A stretch of DNA of 64,000 nucleotides from Caldithrix sp964598255 (GTDB taxonomy: Bacteria > Calditrichota > Calditrichia > Calditrichales > Calditrichaceae). Below the pieces are notes generated by a model. The model did no database searches and had not been told where the DNA came from. It saw only the letters and a list, made by a program, of their open reading frames with translations. This document shows positions 35,335-44,960 of this stretch, piece by piece; the stretch's first letter is position 1; the number at the start of each line of letters is the position of its first letter. The translations under genes were made by a program, and so were the position numbers. Where the stretch lies: assembly GCA_964598255.1 (NCBI GenBank), contig CAZRBA010000056.1:1-64000 (forward strand), in the 5' to 3' direction.

Positions 35335-38300
35335 ATGCACCGATTTTTTTTATTCGTTTTATTACCGGTTTTAGTATTTGCCCAAAGCCATTTGCTCATT
35401 ACGGAAGTTTATGTTCCGCCCTCTTCCGAGGCTAATCAGGCTTTTGTGGAAATTGCAAATGAAACTGCACAATCCGTCGATTTGGGCCAATATTATCTCG
35501 CTAATTACAATACCTACTATCAACTGGTAGACAAGCAATTTCCCGTTACGTCCCAGTTTTTCGTAGCTCGTTTTCCTGAGATAACCATCCGGCCAGGCGA
35601 AGTGAAGGTGGTGGCCTTAGACGGGGCTGCCTATCTCGATGCGTTCGGTAAACATGCCGATTTTGAAATTAAAGGCAGTGACGGCCAAACGCCGGATATG
35701 AATGTAATCCGAATGGGAGACAATCCTTCGTTGGAAACGCTTAAAGGTATGATTATCATGTTTCAATGGGATGGGCAAAGCGATCTGGTTAAGGATGTGG
35801 ACTATATTCCCTGGGGGTTGAGTGCATTCAATAGTGTTTGGATGGATAAAAGCGGCGTACAAATAGACGGCCCGGATGCCGATACCCAAACCAGCGCCTA
35901 TGCCGACGATTTGAGCAAACCCCAACAAAAAGCGATTTCGAGTATTCCTGCGGGTGAAAGTTTGCAACGCAACGGGGTGGAAGAGGTTGACGAGGTTACC
36001 AGCGGCGGTAATGGGATTACCGGGCACAATGAAGCCACAGAAAACTGGCAGCTTAGCTTTAAAACCGCATCGCCGACCCCTGGTAGTTTTAGTGCGGTTG
36101 CCGGTGACGGGACCGGCTCGGTTACACTTAAGCCAGATACCGTAAATGCCGGAGATACAAAAGATTTCGTTTTGAATTTTTCTACGGACGAATCGTATGA
36201 ATTAACTCGGATCGAAATTGACGTACCGCAGGATTTTGTTTGGTCTCGGCAAACTGCGGATGTGGTTTTGCAAGGCGATGCCTTTGGTTCTGCCCAGGTG
36301 CAGATAAACCAAGATACGATTCTTATTAAAAATGCCGCGCTTAATCAACAGCAAAACGGAAGCATGACGCTTAAAAATATTAAAGTTCCTGCGGATGAAG
36401 GAAAATATCCCTTGCAAATCAAAACGGCTACAGCCAATGGAAATTTGACTCCGATTGCGGTGTTCCCCTCGGTTTTTGTGGTAAAAAAACTGACCATTGC
36501 CGATATTCAAAACAATGTAAGTGTTTACGAGGGCAAGCAAGTTACCATCGAAGCGGTTGTCACCGTAGGCGTTAACGTGCTGCGTAACGATCGTACCAGT
36601 GCCTATGTTCAAGATGCTTCGGGCAGGGGCATTAATTTGAGCGACCAGAGTACCAATTATCCGGAACTAAAACGCGGCAATCGACTACGCATTACCGGGA
36701 CGGTATCTGAATATACGGGCAAATACAACGATGTAACCACCCAAATCGAGAACTTTACCTTAACCGTACTTTCGACCGATAATCCGGTTCCCGCCGTACC
36801 CGTTTTAAGTTGTGCCGCCGCCGCAAATATTGAACTGGAAGGTACGTTTGTACAAACGGCCGGTGTAATTACGGATAAGGCTGAAGGCGTGGGTGGAGGA
36901 ACCAATATGACCATCGAAGACGGTAGCGGGGCTTTAGCTTTGCGCATTTGGGATACGGCTGGTTTGGATTTGTCCGGTTTTAATATCGGCGATACGATTA
37001 AGGTGCGCGGCGTTATCAGCAGTTATCGGCTCGCTCCGCAGCTTTTGGTTTGTTATCAGCAAGATATCGAAAAATCGTCGCTGCCCAAAACCGTGGCCGG
37101 TACCGGAGAGGTGAGCGTTCAGCCCGATAGCGTAGGAAAAGGTGTGGCGGTTTCATTAACGTTTACGGCAAAGGGAACCTTACCCGATACTTTGAGCAAG
37201 CTATCATTAACCATTCCGGATGAATGGGGTTGGTCGGGTGATGCCGGAGATATTCAATTGACAGGTGTTTTTGGTGGATTAACTCCGGCGGTTAGCGGAA
37301 AGACGATTTCGTTGCAAAATTTTATTCTTACCGATGCCAACGCAGGCCAAATTACCATTAACAATTTACAAAGTCCGGATGCAGATACGTCCTCGGTTTT
37401 CGATGTAAAAACAGCTCCGTCCGACGGTATTTTGGTTTCCGTAGCTAATCCGCCGGTGGTAATGGTGGGCAAAGGATCGAGCCGTCCGGTTATTTCTATT
37501 AAGGAGGCACGCAACAAATCGGTGGGCAGTACGGTAACGGTTAAAGGCGTTGTTACCATCGGCGCCGGTATTTTACGCACCAATTTTACCGATGCCTACA
37601 TGCAGGATGAATCGGGTTACGGAATTAATATCTACCAACCCGGCGGATTGGATGCGCGTATAAAACGCGGAAACTTGGTCATTATTACCGGAACGCTTAA
37701 AGAATATCAGGGTAAATTAGAGCTGGAGGAGAAAAACGTAATTGTTTTGCGGGGCGATCAACCTATTCCCGCCGTTCGGCAAATTAGTACGTTCGATGCC
37801 TCGCGGGCTTTGTACGAAGGTAGTTTTGTTCAGGTTAAAGGGCTTATTTCAAGCATCAGTTCCAGCGGAGGCGGTACGACATTGTACATTAATGATGGCA
37901 GCGGCGAAGTAGGAATACGCGTTTGGGATACGGCCAACTTGGATTTAACCGATTTTCAAATCGGCGATTATATTATTGTCCGCGGTGTTTGCAGCGTTTA
38001 CAAGGGCTCGGGACAAATACTGCTTGGCTATCAGGAAGATATTATCCCTGTTGAACAAGTGGAAGGCGTGGTTTCCTTAAAAGTACCGGCCAAACCGTTT
38101 GTACCCGACGAAGGCGAAAAATTTCCCATCGAATACAGTGCGGGAACCGTCCATTCTCATGTTACGTTGCGCTTGTTCGATTTAAGCGGACGTATGGTTA
38201 CCACGCTGTTCGACGGAACCGGGTTGCCCTTTCCCATTACCAAAGAATGGGACGGCCGGGATCAGTTGGGACAATTAGTGCCGCTGGGAACCTATATTTG

Positions 38301-38382
38301 CCATCTGGAGGTGGTAAACAACAATACCGGCAAACGGACGGTAAAAATAGCACCCATTGTAGTCGGAACGATTTTGAAATAA
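35335..38382 (+). CDS. Surface protein with lamin-tail domain, duplicated OB-fold modules and FlgD-like C-terminus
   Basis: The 1015-aa exported protein has a short signal peptide (MHRFFLFVLLPVLVFAQ). Residues about 18-230 begin like a lamin tail domain (LLITEVYVPPSSEANQAFVEIAN). A large internal duplication follows: a beta-sandwich of about 125 aa (256-380 and 587-715) and then a pair of OB-fold-like segments of about 200 aa (383-585 and 715-905), with matching phrases VTVGVNVLRNDRTSAYVQD / VTIGAGILRTNFTDAYMQD and LRIWDTAGLDLSGFNIGD / IRVWDTANLDLTDFQIGD. The last 90 residues resemble a FlgD Ig-like sorting tail (LRLFDLSGRMVTTLF, DGRDQLGQLVPLGTY). Lamin-tail and OB domains often accompany extracellular nucleases; no nuclease motif is seen here. 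First gene of a five-gene run. Confidence 0.85.
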   Translation: MHRFFLFVLLPVLVFAQSHLLITEVYVPPSSEANQAFVEIANETAQSVDLGQYYLANYNTYYQLVDKQFPVTSQFFVARFPEITIRPGEVKVVALDGAAYLDAFGKHADFEIKGSDGQTPDMNVIRMGDNPSLETLKGMIIMFQWDGQSDLVKDVDYIPWGLSAFNSVWMDKSGVQIDGPDADTQTSAYADDLSKPQQKAISSIPAGESLQRNGVEEVDEVTSGGNGITGHNEATENWQLSFKTASPTPGSFSAVAGDGTGSVTLKPDTVNAGDTKDFVLNFSTDESYELTRIEIDVPQDFVWSRQTADVVLQGDAFGSAQVQINQDTILIKNAALNQQQNGSMTLKNIKVPADEGKYPLQIKTATANGNLTPIAVFPSVFVVKKLTIADIQNNVSVYEGKQVTIEAVVTVGVNVLRNDRTSAYVQDASGRGINLSDQSTNYPELKRGNRLRITGTVSEYTGKYNDVTTQIENFTLTVLSTDNPVPAVPVLSCAAAANIELEGTFVQTAGVITDKAEGVGGGTNMTIEDGSGALALRIWDTAGLDLSGFNIGDTIKVRGVISSYRLAPQLLVCYQQDIEKSSLPKTVAGTGEVSVQPDSVGKGVAVSLTFTAKGTLPDTLSKLSLTIPDEWGWSGDAGDIQLTGVFGGLTPAVSGKTISLQNFILTDANAGQITINNLQSPDADTSSVFDVKTAPSDGILVSVANPPVVMVGKGSSRPVISIKEARNKSVGSTVTVKGVVTIGAGILRTNFTDAYMQDESGYGINIYQPGGLDARIKRGNLVIITGTLKEYQGKLELEEKNVIVLRGDQPIPAVRQISTFDASRALYEGSFVQVKGLISSISSSGGGTTLYINDGSGEVGIRVWDTANLDLTDFQIGDYIIVRGVCSVYKGSGQILLGYQEDIIPVEQVEGVVSLKVPAKPFVPDEGEKFPIEYSAGTVHSHVTLRLFDLSGRMVTTLFDGTGLPFPITKEWDGRDQLGQLVPLGTYICHLEVVNNNTGKRTVKIAPIVVGTILK

Positions 38383-38397
38383 AGAGAAGGCAAAAAG

Positions 38398-39282
38398 ATG
38401 CGAAAAACATTAATATTCGGTTTATTCTTGATGGTCATTTTTACATCCGGCCTTTCGGCCGGGGTGTTTGATAGCCGCTATCCTTCGGCGCGGGCTACGG
38501 CAATGAGCAACGCCAATGTTGCGTTTTGTGCCGATGTCTGGGCGCCTTATTATAATCCGGCCGGGTTAGCTAACCTAAGGGAAATTCAGGTTGCCTCGGC
38601 AGTGCAGCGTCTGTTTAACCAAACGTTTTTGCAAAGTACCTTTTTCGGCGCAACCTTGCCCGTTTCTTCCAAATACGGGACCATAGCGGTTAATTTTGAA
38701 TTTTTCGGTGTAAAATACAACGGTGCAACCCTTTCCCGAGAAAATACGTTTACCCTTTCGCACGGGTTCTATTTAATGAACGATATTCACTCCAGCTTGT
38801 CCTTCGGGTATAATTTGCGATATTATTATTGGGATCTCGGCCGGTCGATCGATGATAGGAATTTGGGCTCTGCCGGCGCTCTCGGGGTTGATTTGGGGTT
38901 TCAGGGAACCCTGTATCACCGAATTTACGGAGGGGTTTATGCTTACAATATTAATGCTCCGACAATGGGCAAATACACCAAGCACGATTTACCCCAACGT
39001 GTGGTGGTCGGTGCGGGATATCGCCCCATTAGCAGCGTGATGACCTCCGTTAGTTTGGATAAGACCATCGGATTCGATACCCAGGTTCTGGGCGGTTTTG
39101 AATTCCAGCCGGTACCCTGGCTGGCCTTGCGTGTGGGTGCCGGTACGCAACCGAATCGGGTTTCTGCCGGTTTTGGTATTCGGTTTAAAGGTTTTGCCTT
39201 GGACTATTCGTTCCAAAATCATCCGGTATTGCCAGAAACGCATAAGATCGGTTTAATGTATATGTTTGGTAAGCAAAACTGA
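38398..39282 (+). CDS. PorV/PorQ-like outer membrane protein
   Basis: The 294-aa protein has a signal peptide (MRKTLIFGLFLMVIFTSGLSAG), and the mature start SARATAMSNANVAFCADVWAPYYNPAGL matches the PorV/PorQ/UPF0164 pattern (residues listed here in two pieces of the same motif: SARATAMSNANVAF and CADVWAPYYNPAGL). The rest alternates hydrophobic and polar residues and ends in an aromatic strand (KIGLMYMFGKQN), as in a beta-barrel. PorV proteins help T9SS cargo pass the outer membrane; members outside Bacteroidetes are less well understood. It is 15 bp downstream of the lamin-tail/OB protein, so the two are probably cotranscribed, and it may serve that protein. Confidence 0.85.
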   Translation: MRKTLIFGLFLMVIFTSGLSAGVFDSRYPSARATAMSNANVAFCADVWAPYYNPAGLANLREIQVASAVQRLFNQTFLQSTFFGATLPVSSKYGTIAVNFEFFGVKYNGATLSRENTFTLSHGFYLMNDIHSSLSFGYNLRYYYWDLGRSIDDRNLGSAGALGVDLGFQGTLYHRIYGGVYAYNINAPTMGKYTKHDLPQRVVVGAGYRPISSVMTSVSLDKTIGFDTQVLGGFEFQPVPWLALRVGAGTQPNRVSAGFGIRFKGFALDYSFQNHPVLPETHKIGLMYMFGKQN

Positions 39283-39318
39283 AAGAACGGCTATTTTTAA
39301 ACGGGTAAAAAAATTTTT

Positions 39319-41913
39319 ATGAAACAATCAAATGAACATAAGCAAGCAAACTCAATATGGTCGGGGAAAAAATCGGATTTAAAGAATTCGTCATCCGACC
39401 GCATTGGGCTGCTATGGGCTCTGTCCTTTTTTATTTTGGTGCTTATTTTATCCACGCCACCGGCTCTGAAAGCACAAACCAAGCTGGATATCAATCGTGC
39501 CGGTTACGACCAAATTGTCAAGCTACCGATAAGCAAGCAATTGGCTCAAAAACTGTACGATTATATTCGTTTTGAAGGCTATTTCTCGAGCATTTATCAA
39601 CTTTGGGATATCCCGGGTATGGATGCGCAAACCTTTAAAAAGCTGAAAGAACGGATTTCCATTGTACCGGTAAAACAGCAATCGTTGGTACAAGAACGCA
39701 TAGAACAAATTTACTATCGTTTGGAGCGATGGTCCTCCGGCGAAGGGTTCAATAGCGATTTTGTGGATTTGTGGATCGAAAAAGCGTTGGAGCCGATTAA
39801 TATTAATACCATCAGTTATGAAGAGCTGGTAAATTTGCAAAACGTTTCTCCGGTGGATGCGGTGGCCATTTTAAAACAAAGGCGTTTAATCCATTGGTTT
39901 CGGAACAGCCGCGATTTGCGTTATACCCCTGGGCTTTCCAATTATGCTTACCGAAGTGTGCGCAATTTTGTGCAATATTCCGACGAATCTTTTGCCGATT
40001 GGCACGGCAGTATTTTAATGCGTGTAGATAACACCCCCTTTATGGCCCGAGATGCCGAGCAGTCTAATGTGGCGCAAAATTTAGACTTGGTAGAAAATCG
40101 GTCGTCCGCCAGTAACCAGTTGCCGGGCATGTATTATAAAATGCGGATTAGCAAAGGCAAAACGATCGATGTCGGATTAGCCTATGTGCGCAATATCGGC
40201 GAGCCCATGCATTATGCCTTAACCTCTCCATTTCATTTGCCCGAGATAAAATACAATATAACCTTTAAAGATTTGCACTGGAAAGACATTTTGTTGCGTA
40301 AATTGATTTTGGGCTATTACAAAGTAAGTTTCGGGCAAGGGGTTATTATGGAAAACACCGATTTCTTTATGCCCCGGAAATCGGGCTACGGTTTTCGTAA
40401 ACGCTTTAATGGGATTTCCGGTGACCTTTCACGCACGCGCGAATTTGCTTTGCGTGGCTTGGCGTTCGAGATGAATTATCACCGTTTGCGTGGGATCGGT
40501 TTTGTTTCGTACAACAGCCGCGACGCTATTTTGAATCGCAAAAAATACGACGATCGTTATTCGTTTAATCAGTTTATTGTCTTAAATCAACGTTTAAATT
40601 ATACCCCGGGCGATACACTACGTGGGAAAGACCTAAGCTGGTTGAATGCGGTAAACGAACTGACTTACGGTAGCCATTTACAGTACACGTTTGCTCCGGG
40701 TACCTTTTTAGGCATTAGCTATTACGAAAGTGCTTACGATCGCTATCTTGACCCCGATCCGTACCAAATCGTGGGAACCGATTATAAAGGAAACCAAAAT
40801 TGGGATTTACGGCGAACCACAGCGGATGCGGAAATATTACAATCGTACGGCGGCCCGGTTTCAAGGGGATCCAATCCGTTTTGGAGCAAAGCTATTTCCT
40901 TTCGTCGCGTTTACGGCTTTAACTTTCAAACAGTTTGGCGCAATATCGCTTTGCAGGGCGAATACGGTATTCTGGACAAAAGCCGGGAAGGATTCAAGTT
41001 GGGCACTGGGCCGCGTGCTTTTGTAGCCTCGGCGTATTGGCAAAGCGAAACATTTAATGTATTGGCATTGTATCGCAATTACGATTTGGGATTCGATAAC
41101 CCCTACCAGCGCTCTTTTTCCAATTACAATCGTTACAAAGGTACCTTGTTCGAAAAGTATTATTATTTGCAGTCTCCGTTGTACGGACAGTTGTATTTGA
41201 ATAATCCGCAATCACAGGCGGAAGAGGGTTTTTTTATTAGCACCTATTACCAAATGTTCCGTCAGTTGACGTTTCGTATGGATTACGATAACTGGATGCG
41301 CAAATCGGATGCGGCCAAACATTACCGTTTGGTCGGTACAGTCGATTATCGTCCGGTTTATCCGCTTGCCATTCAACTGCGGCAAAAATGGCAATCTCGT
41401 GAACCGCAAAATGCGGCCACGCCCAATCGCTTTTATAAAAACTATGAATTTCGCGGGCGGTTGCGGTTTCGTCTTTCCGGTTATGATGCCCTGGATTTGC
41501 TGTATTCCAATTCCAAATTAATCGTTCATCCGCGGCCGCGTGTATTCGGGGATATCGTTCTTGACGGTGAAGCGATCGCTGCCAATTATTCGCACAATGT
41601 GAATCGCTATTTTCGCTTTAGCGGAATGGTGGCCTACTACAAAGGTTTTTTCTGGAATTTTGAAGATACCCAATTTATGGTGATGGATAGCAGACAAGGT
41701 GCGTTGCGTTATTGGTTGTCGGTTTATTCGCGTCTTACATCGAATTTGTCGGTACGCATCAAGTACACGGCCGATCATCATAAACCCATTAATAATATTC
41801 AGTTTCAACCTTATCAATCAACCATCGATGCGAATCCCGGAAAAAAATTTGCCGCGGATTGGCTGCGGTACGATCAAAATATGTTTTATTTCGAATTAAA
41901 CTATAATTTTTAG
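39319..41913 (+). CDS. Helix-hairpin-helix protein with C-terminal outer-membrane barrel
   Basis: The 864-aa protein has a long N-region before the signal segment (LLWALSFFILVLILSTPPALKAQ, residues about 32-54). Two or three ComEA-like helix-hairpin-helix units follow: LDINRAGYDQIVKLP (about 57-71), YFSSIYQLWDIPGMDAQTFK, and ININTISYEELVNLQNVSPV with DLRYTPGLSNYA (about 155-215). Residues about 225-864 are rich in alternating aromatic strands and end in YFELNYNF, a typical outer-membrane barrel terminus. HHH motifs bind DNA backbone without sequence specificity in ComEA. A DNA-binding outer-membrane protein is inferred; HHH units may also bind protein. No clear ribosome site precedes the ATG. 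Confidence 0.82.
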   Translation: MKQSNEHKQANSIWSGKKSDLKNSSSDRIGLLWALSFFILVLILSTPPALKAQTKLDINRAGYDQIVKLPISKQLAQKLYDYIRFEGYFSSIYQLWDIPGMDAQTFKKLKERISIVPVKQQSLVQERIEQIYYRLERWSSGEGFNSDFVDLWIEKALEPININTISYEELVNLQNVSPVDAVAILKQRRLIHWFRNSRDLRYTPGLSNYAYRSVRNFVQYSDESFADWHGSILMRVDNTPFMARDAEQSNVAQNLDLVENRSSASNQLPGMYYKMRISKGKTIDVGLAYVRNIGEPMHYALTSPFHLPEIKYNITFKDLHWKDILLRKLILGYYKVSFGQGVIMENTDFFMPRKSGYGFRKRFNGISGDLSRTREFALRGLAFEMNYHRLRGIGFVSYNSRDAILNRKKYDDRYSFNQFIVLNQRLNYTPGDTLRGKDLSWLNAVNELTYGSHLQYTFAPGTFLGISYYESAYDRYLDPDPYQIVGTDYKGNQNWDLRRTTADAEILQSYGGPVSRGSNPFWSKAISFRRVYGFNFQTVWRNIALQGEYGILDKSREGFKLGTGPRAFVASAYWQSETFNVLALYRNYDLGFDNPYQRSFSNYNRYKGTLFEKYYYLQSPLYGQLYLNNPQSQAEEGFFISTYYQMFRQLTFRMDYDNWMRKSDAAKHYRLVGTVDYRPVYPLAIQLRQKWQSREPQNAATPNRFYKNYEFRGRLRFRLSGYDALDLLYSNSKLIVHPRPRVFGDIVLDGEAIAANYSHNVNRYFRFSGMVAYYKGFFWNFEDTQFMVMDSRQGALRYWLSVYSRLTSNLSVRIKYTADHHKPINNIQFQPYQSTIDANPGKKFAADWLRYDQNMFYFELNYNF

Positions 41914-41922
41914 AGGCAAAGA

Positions 41923-43200
41923 ATGAAAATAATACGTCTGATCCTTATCGTTTCGTTTTTGGCTGTTGCTACACAGGCTCAAATCGGTTATTTAAATTAC
42001 AACAAAATGCATTACGGGCAGCAAACAGAAGCCTATTCCGCTCGCATGCTTGGCTTGGCCGGAAGCGGGCTGGCCCTAAGCGGAGCTTGTGGCCAGGGTA
42101 TTGATAACCCCGCATTAATAGTTGGCGAGAAAACGGGTTGGAGCCTTAATGCCGGTTTTGCGGTGAACAAATTAATCGAAAACAGGGAATATCCTTATTA
42201 CGATTCTTTTGTGGGTTTTAATGATTATGGGTCGTATGCATACAATGCAAATTGGTACTACGATCCTTATTTTAACCTGCGGTTTTCACATAAAAACAAA
42301 TGGGGTCTGTTCGCCGTGCAAGCGGGTTTTACGCCCTTTTTGGATTTTCGCTATGATTACACGGAAGAGGTACGCGATCCGGTTAACAAGTCGGATCAGT
42401 TATTGGGATATAATTGGATTAAACAGGATGGCGTGCTGAATTTAAGTTATTTAGGCGTTGGTTATCAGCCGCTAAAAAATTTAAGCGTTGGGCTGAATAT
42501 CGGCTTACTTTGGGGTTCCGTAGATTCCACCCGACAAATTGAACCCAAGGTTAGCGAAGCGTTTTTAACCCGCTCGGTTGATCAGCGTTCCCGATCGTTG
42601 CAATCGTCGCCCGTAGTGGTGAATTTTGGTTTGCACTATCAGCTTAATGATCGTTTGGGAATTGCATACAGCATGCGCTTCCCCTACAAAATTACATTCG
42701 ATGGTCAGGTAAAAAATGCCTCCGATACTTCCCTGACAAAGTACGGTGAGTCCGTCACTTACCCCTTGCGATTGGGTGCAGGAATTGATTATCGTTTCCG
42801 CAATATTTTACAAGCGCGGGTTTTTGTCGATTTTTATTACGAATTTTGGAGTCAATTTGAAGATACGCGATTAAACACAAACGGATATAGAGATGTTTAC
42901 ACAATTCGAGCCGGCGTTGAGCATATCTTTTTTGATAAATTACCGTTTCGAGTGGGCTTTGCTTTTAATCAGCTTCCGGAAAATCCCGATTTGACCAGAA
43001 CGTTGCTTACCGTGGGGACAGGCTGGCATGTGGGAGCGGCAAATTTGAATGCCGCCGCGGGAATTGTGCATGAGCAGTTTTTTCAACCCGATATTTTTCC
43101 GGACACAATTTACGGCTTGCCGGCTCGTACCGATTTGGATCGGGTAACGTGGACGCAATATTTTTTGCGTTTGGATTTAAGCTATCACCTTTTTGATTAA
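41923..43200 (+). CDS. Outer membrane beta-barrel protein
   Basis: The 425-aa protein has a signal peptide (MKIIRLILIVSFLAVATQAQ). Its early segment AYSARMLGLAGSGLALSGAC GQGIDNPALI (one motif, split here) recalls the PorV/FadL start where an inner plug precedes the barrel. The rest shows amphipathic strands and a final RLDLSYHLFD, a plausible barrel end. Specific function is unknown. It begins 9 bp after the helix-hairpin-helix gene and ends 15 bp before the nucleotidase-like gene, which argues for one transcript. Confidence 0.82.
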   Translation: MKIIRLILIVSFLAVATQAQIGYLNYNKMHYGQQTEAYSARMLGLAGSGLALSGACGQGIDNPALIVGEKTGWSLNAGFAVNKLIENREYPYYDSFVGFNDYGSYAYNANWYYDPYFNLRFSHKNKWGLFAVQAGFTPFLDFRYDYTEEVRDPVNKSDQLLGYNWIKQDGVLNLSYLGVGYQPLKNLSVGLNIGLLWGSVDSTRQIEPKVSEAFLTRSVDQRSRSLQSSPVVVNFGLHYQLNDRLGIAYSMRFPYKITFDGQVKNASDTSLTKYGESVTYPLRLGAGIDYRFRNILQARVFVDFYYEFWSQFEDTRLNTNGYRDVYTIRAGVEHIFFDKLPFRVGFAFNQLPENPDLTRTLLTVGTGWHVGAANLNAAAGIVHEQFFQPDIFPDTIYGLPARTDLDRVTWTQYFLRLDLSYHLFD

Positions 43201-43215
43201 GCGGGATTTTAGCAC

Positions 43216-44832
43216 ATGTTAAAAAAACTTTCCATTTTGGCCTTATTTTTTGCCGTTACTTTGCAGGCCCAAACGGCCTCATCGATGAAAAAAATCTACA
43301 TTTTTTATACCAATGATATCGGTGGGCGTATCGGCGAACAAAAAGCCCGGTTTTTAAATCCGAATTTTCCCCCCGTTTTGGGAGGCGGGGCGTCGGCAGC
43401 TACGGTTATTAATAAAATACGCCGACAAGCAAATGCAAACGGCGATATCGTCCTGTTGGTGGACGCAGGTGATTTTTTAAGCAATACCTCGGATTTGGTA
43501 CGTAATTCCCGTGGTAAAGCGATGATCGATTACATGAACTTTATGGGATACACAGCGATCACCTTGGGCGTTAATGATTTTGATGTATTGGGTAAAGATG
43601 CCCTACGTTTGCATTCGTTCGCACGCTTTCCCTTTTTGGTTGCCAACTTACGAATGGATGATTCGCTTAACCTTTCTTCCGCGGTTAAGCCGTATTTTAT
43701 TATTGAACAGAACGGGCTTAAAATCGGAATTTTCGGCGTTACCAGCCAATCCGCCGAATTTATCGATCATCCGGAAAAAATCAAAGGATTGCATTTTACT
43801 GCCGAACGCGATGCTGCCCAAAGGGCTGTGGATACATTGCGGGCCAAAGGTTGCGACCTGATTATTGCTCTGTCCAATTTGGGTTTACCATACAATGCTC
43901 AAGAGTATTACCCGGTAATCGAAGCACAAGACAAACAGCATATCGTTAAAAAATCGTTCATGAATACCATGGACTTGGCGCATTATGTCAAAGGAATCGA
44001 TTTTATTTTTTCCGGGCGCATCCGTCGCGGATATAATATTCCCTGGGAAGATCCTGTTACACACACACTTTGTTTTCAAAATTATCCTTCGGGCGGAAAT
44101 TTGGGAGTTGTAGTCGCCAAATTCGATACGAAACATAAAGCGTTGCTTGGTTACGATTTTTTGGCTAAAAACGGCAGTTTACTGTTATTAACCGAAGACG
44201 AATTTTGGCCGGATAAGAGTACTTCGGCCTTTATTGATAGCTTGCAAAAAACGTATCATGCCGATCCGTCCGAAATATTAGGTTATACGTTAACGACCTT
44301 GTGGCGCGGTTCTCAGGGTGAATCGCCTCTTGGCGATTTAATGACCAATGCCATGCTGGAGGCGACCAAGGCAGATTTTGCCTTTAATAATTACAATAGT
44401 ATGCGTCAAAATTTTTCCATCGGACCCATCACCAAGCAGGATGTGTTTGATGCCTTCCCCTTTGCCAATGAATTGGTTGTGGTTAAGGTAAAAGGGAAAA
44501 TGCTCAAAGATTTAATTGAGCGCAGCATCGTAGGTAGCTACATGGGCGTGGCCATTGCCGGAGGAAAGGTCGTATACGATCCCAAGCGTCCGGATGGGCA
44601 TCGCATTGTAAAATTTTTAATAGGGGGCAAACCTTTGCAAAGCGAGCGCCTTTATCGCGTTGCGCTTTCGGCTTATTTGGCTCAGGGAAATTCCGGCATG
44701 ACGCCTTTGAGCTTTTTACCGGACAGTGCTTTTACGTACACAGGTACATTGGTGCGGGAGGCCATTATTAATTATATCAAAAAACACAGTCCTTTAAACA
44801 TTCGAGTTGACGGAAGGTGGAAACGGAAATAG
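43216..44832 (+). CDS. UshA/5'-nucleotidase-like exported protein with degenerate metal site
   Basis: The 538-aa protein has a signal peptide (MLKKLSILALFFAVTLQAQ), an N-terminal calcineurin-like domain (about 28-330) and a 5_nucleotid_C domain (about 350-530; SPLGDLMTNAMLEATKADFAF, GPITKQDVFDAFPFANELVVV). The metal ligands are altered: TNDIGGRI where TNDxHGR is expected, VNDFD for GNHEFD, ALSNLG for ALSHLG and FSGRIRRG for xGHTHxx. Only the aspartates (TND, DAGD) remain. Nucleotide hydrolysis is therefore doubtful, though nucleotide binding could persist through the C-terminal domain. It ends the five-gene surface run and is followed by hairpins. Confidence 0.85.
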   Translation: MLKKLSILALFFAVTLQAQTASSMKKIYIFYTNDIGGRIGEQKARFLNPNFPPVLGGGASAATVINKIRRQANANGDIVLLVDAGDFLSNTSDLVRNSRGKAMIDYMNFMGYTAITLGVNDFDVLGKDALRLHSFARFPFLVANLRMDDSLNLSSAVKPYFIIEQNGLKIGIFGVTSQSAEFIDHPEKIKGLHFTAERDAAQRAVDTLRAKGCDLIIALSNLGLPYNAQEYYPVIEAQDKQHIVKKSFMNTMDLAHYVKGIDFIFSGRIRRGYNIPWEDPVTHTLCFQNYPSGGNLGVVVAKFDTKHKALLGYDFLAKNGSLLLLTEDEFWPDKSTSAFIDSLQKTYHADPSEILGYTLTTLWRGSQGESPLGDLMTNAMLEATKADFAFNNYNSMRQNFSIGPITKQDVFDAFPFANELVVVKVKGKMLKDLIERSIVGSYMGVAIAGGKVVYDPKRPDGHRIVKFLIGGKPLQSERLYRVALSAYLAQGNSGMTPLSFLPDSAFTYTGTLVREAIINYIKKHSPLNIRVDGRWKRK

Positions 44833-44856
44833 GAAGAGGCCGTTTGCAAAGAAAAG

Positions 44857-44896
44857 ATGAAAAAAATTTGCGGGAAAGAGTCGCAAATCTTTTCAT
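44857..44896 (+). terminator. Long hairpin 25 bp after the nucleotidase-like gene
   Basis: An inner 7-bp stem (44866-44872 with 44882-44888) and an outer 7-bp stem (44857-44863 with 44890-44896) are separated by a small asymmetric internal loop. No T run follows, so it could be a weak terminator or a 3'-end stabiliser. Confidence 0.45.
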
Positions 44897-44960
44897 ACGA
44901 TATAAAAAAAGCGTCCTGCATTTTGTCTTGAAAAGTGTTTAAACGGATCGGTGGGAGTAT

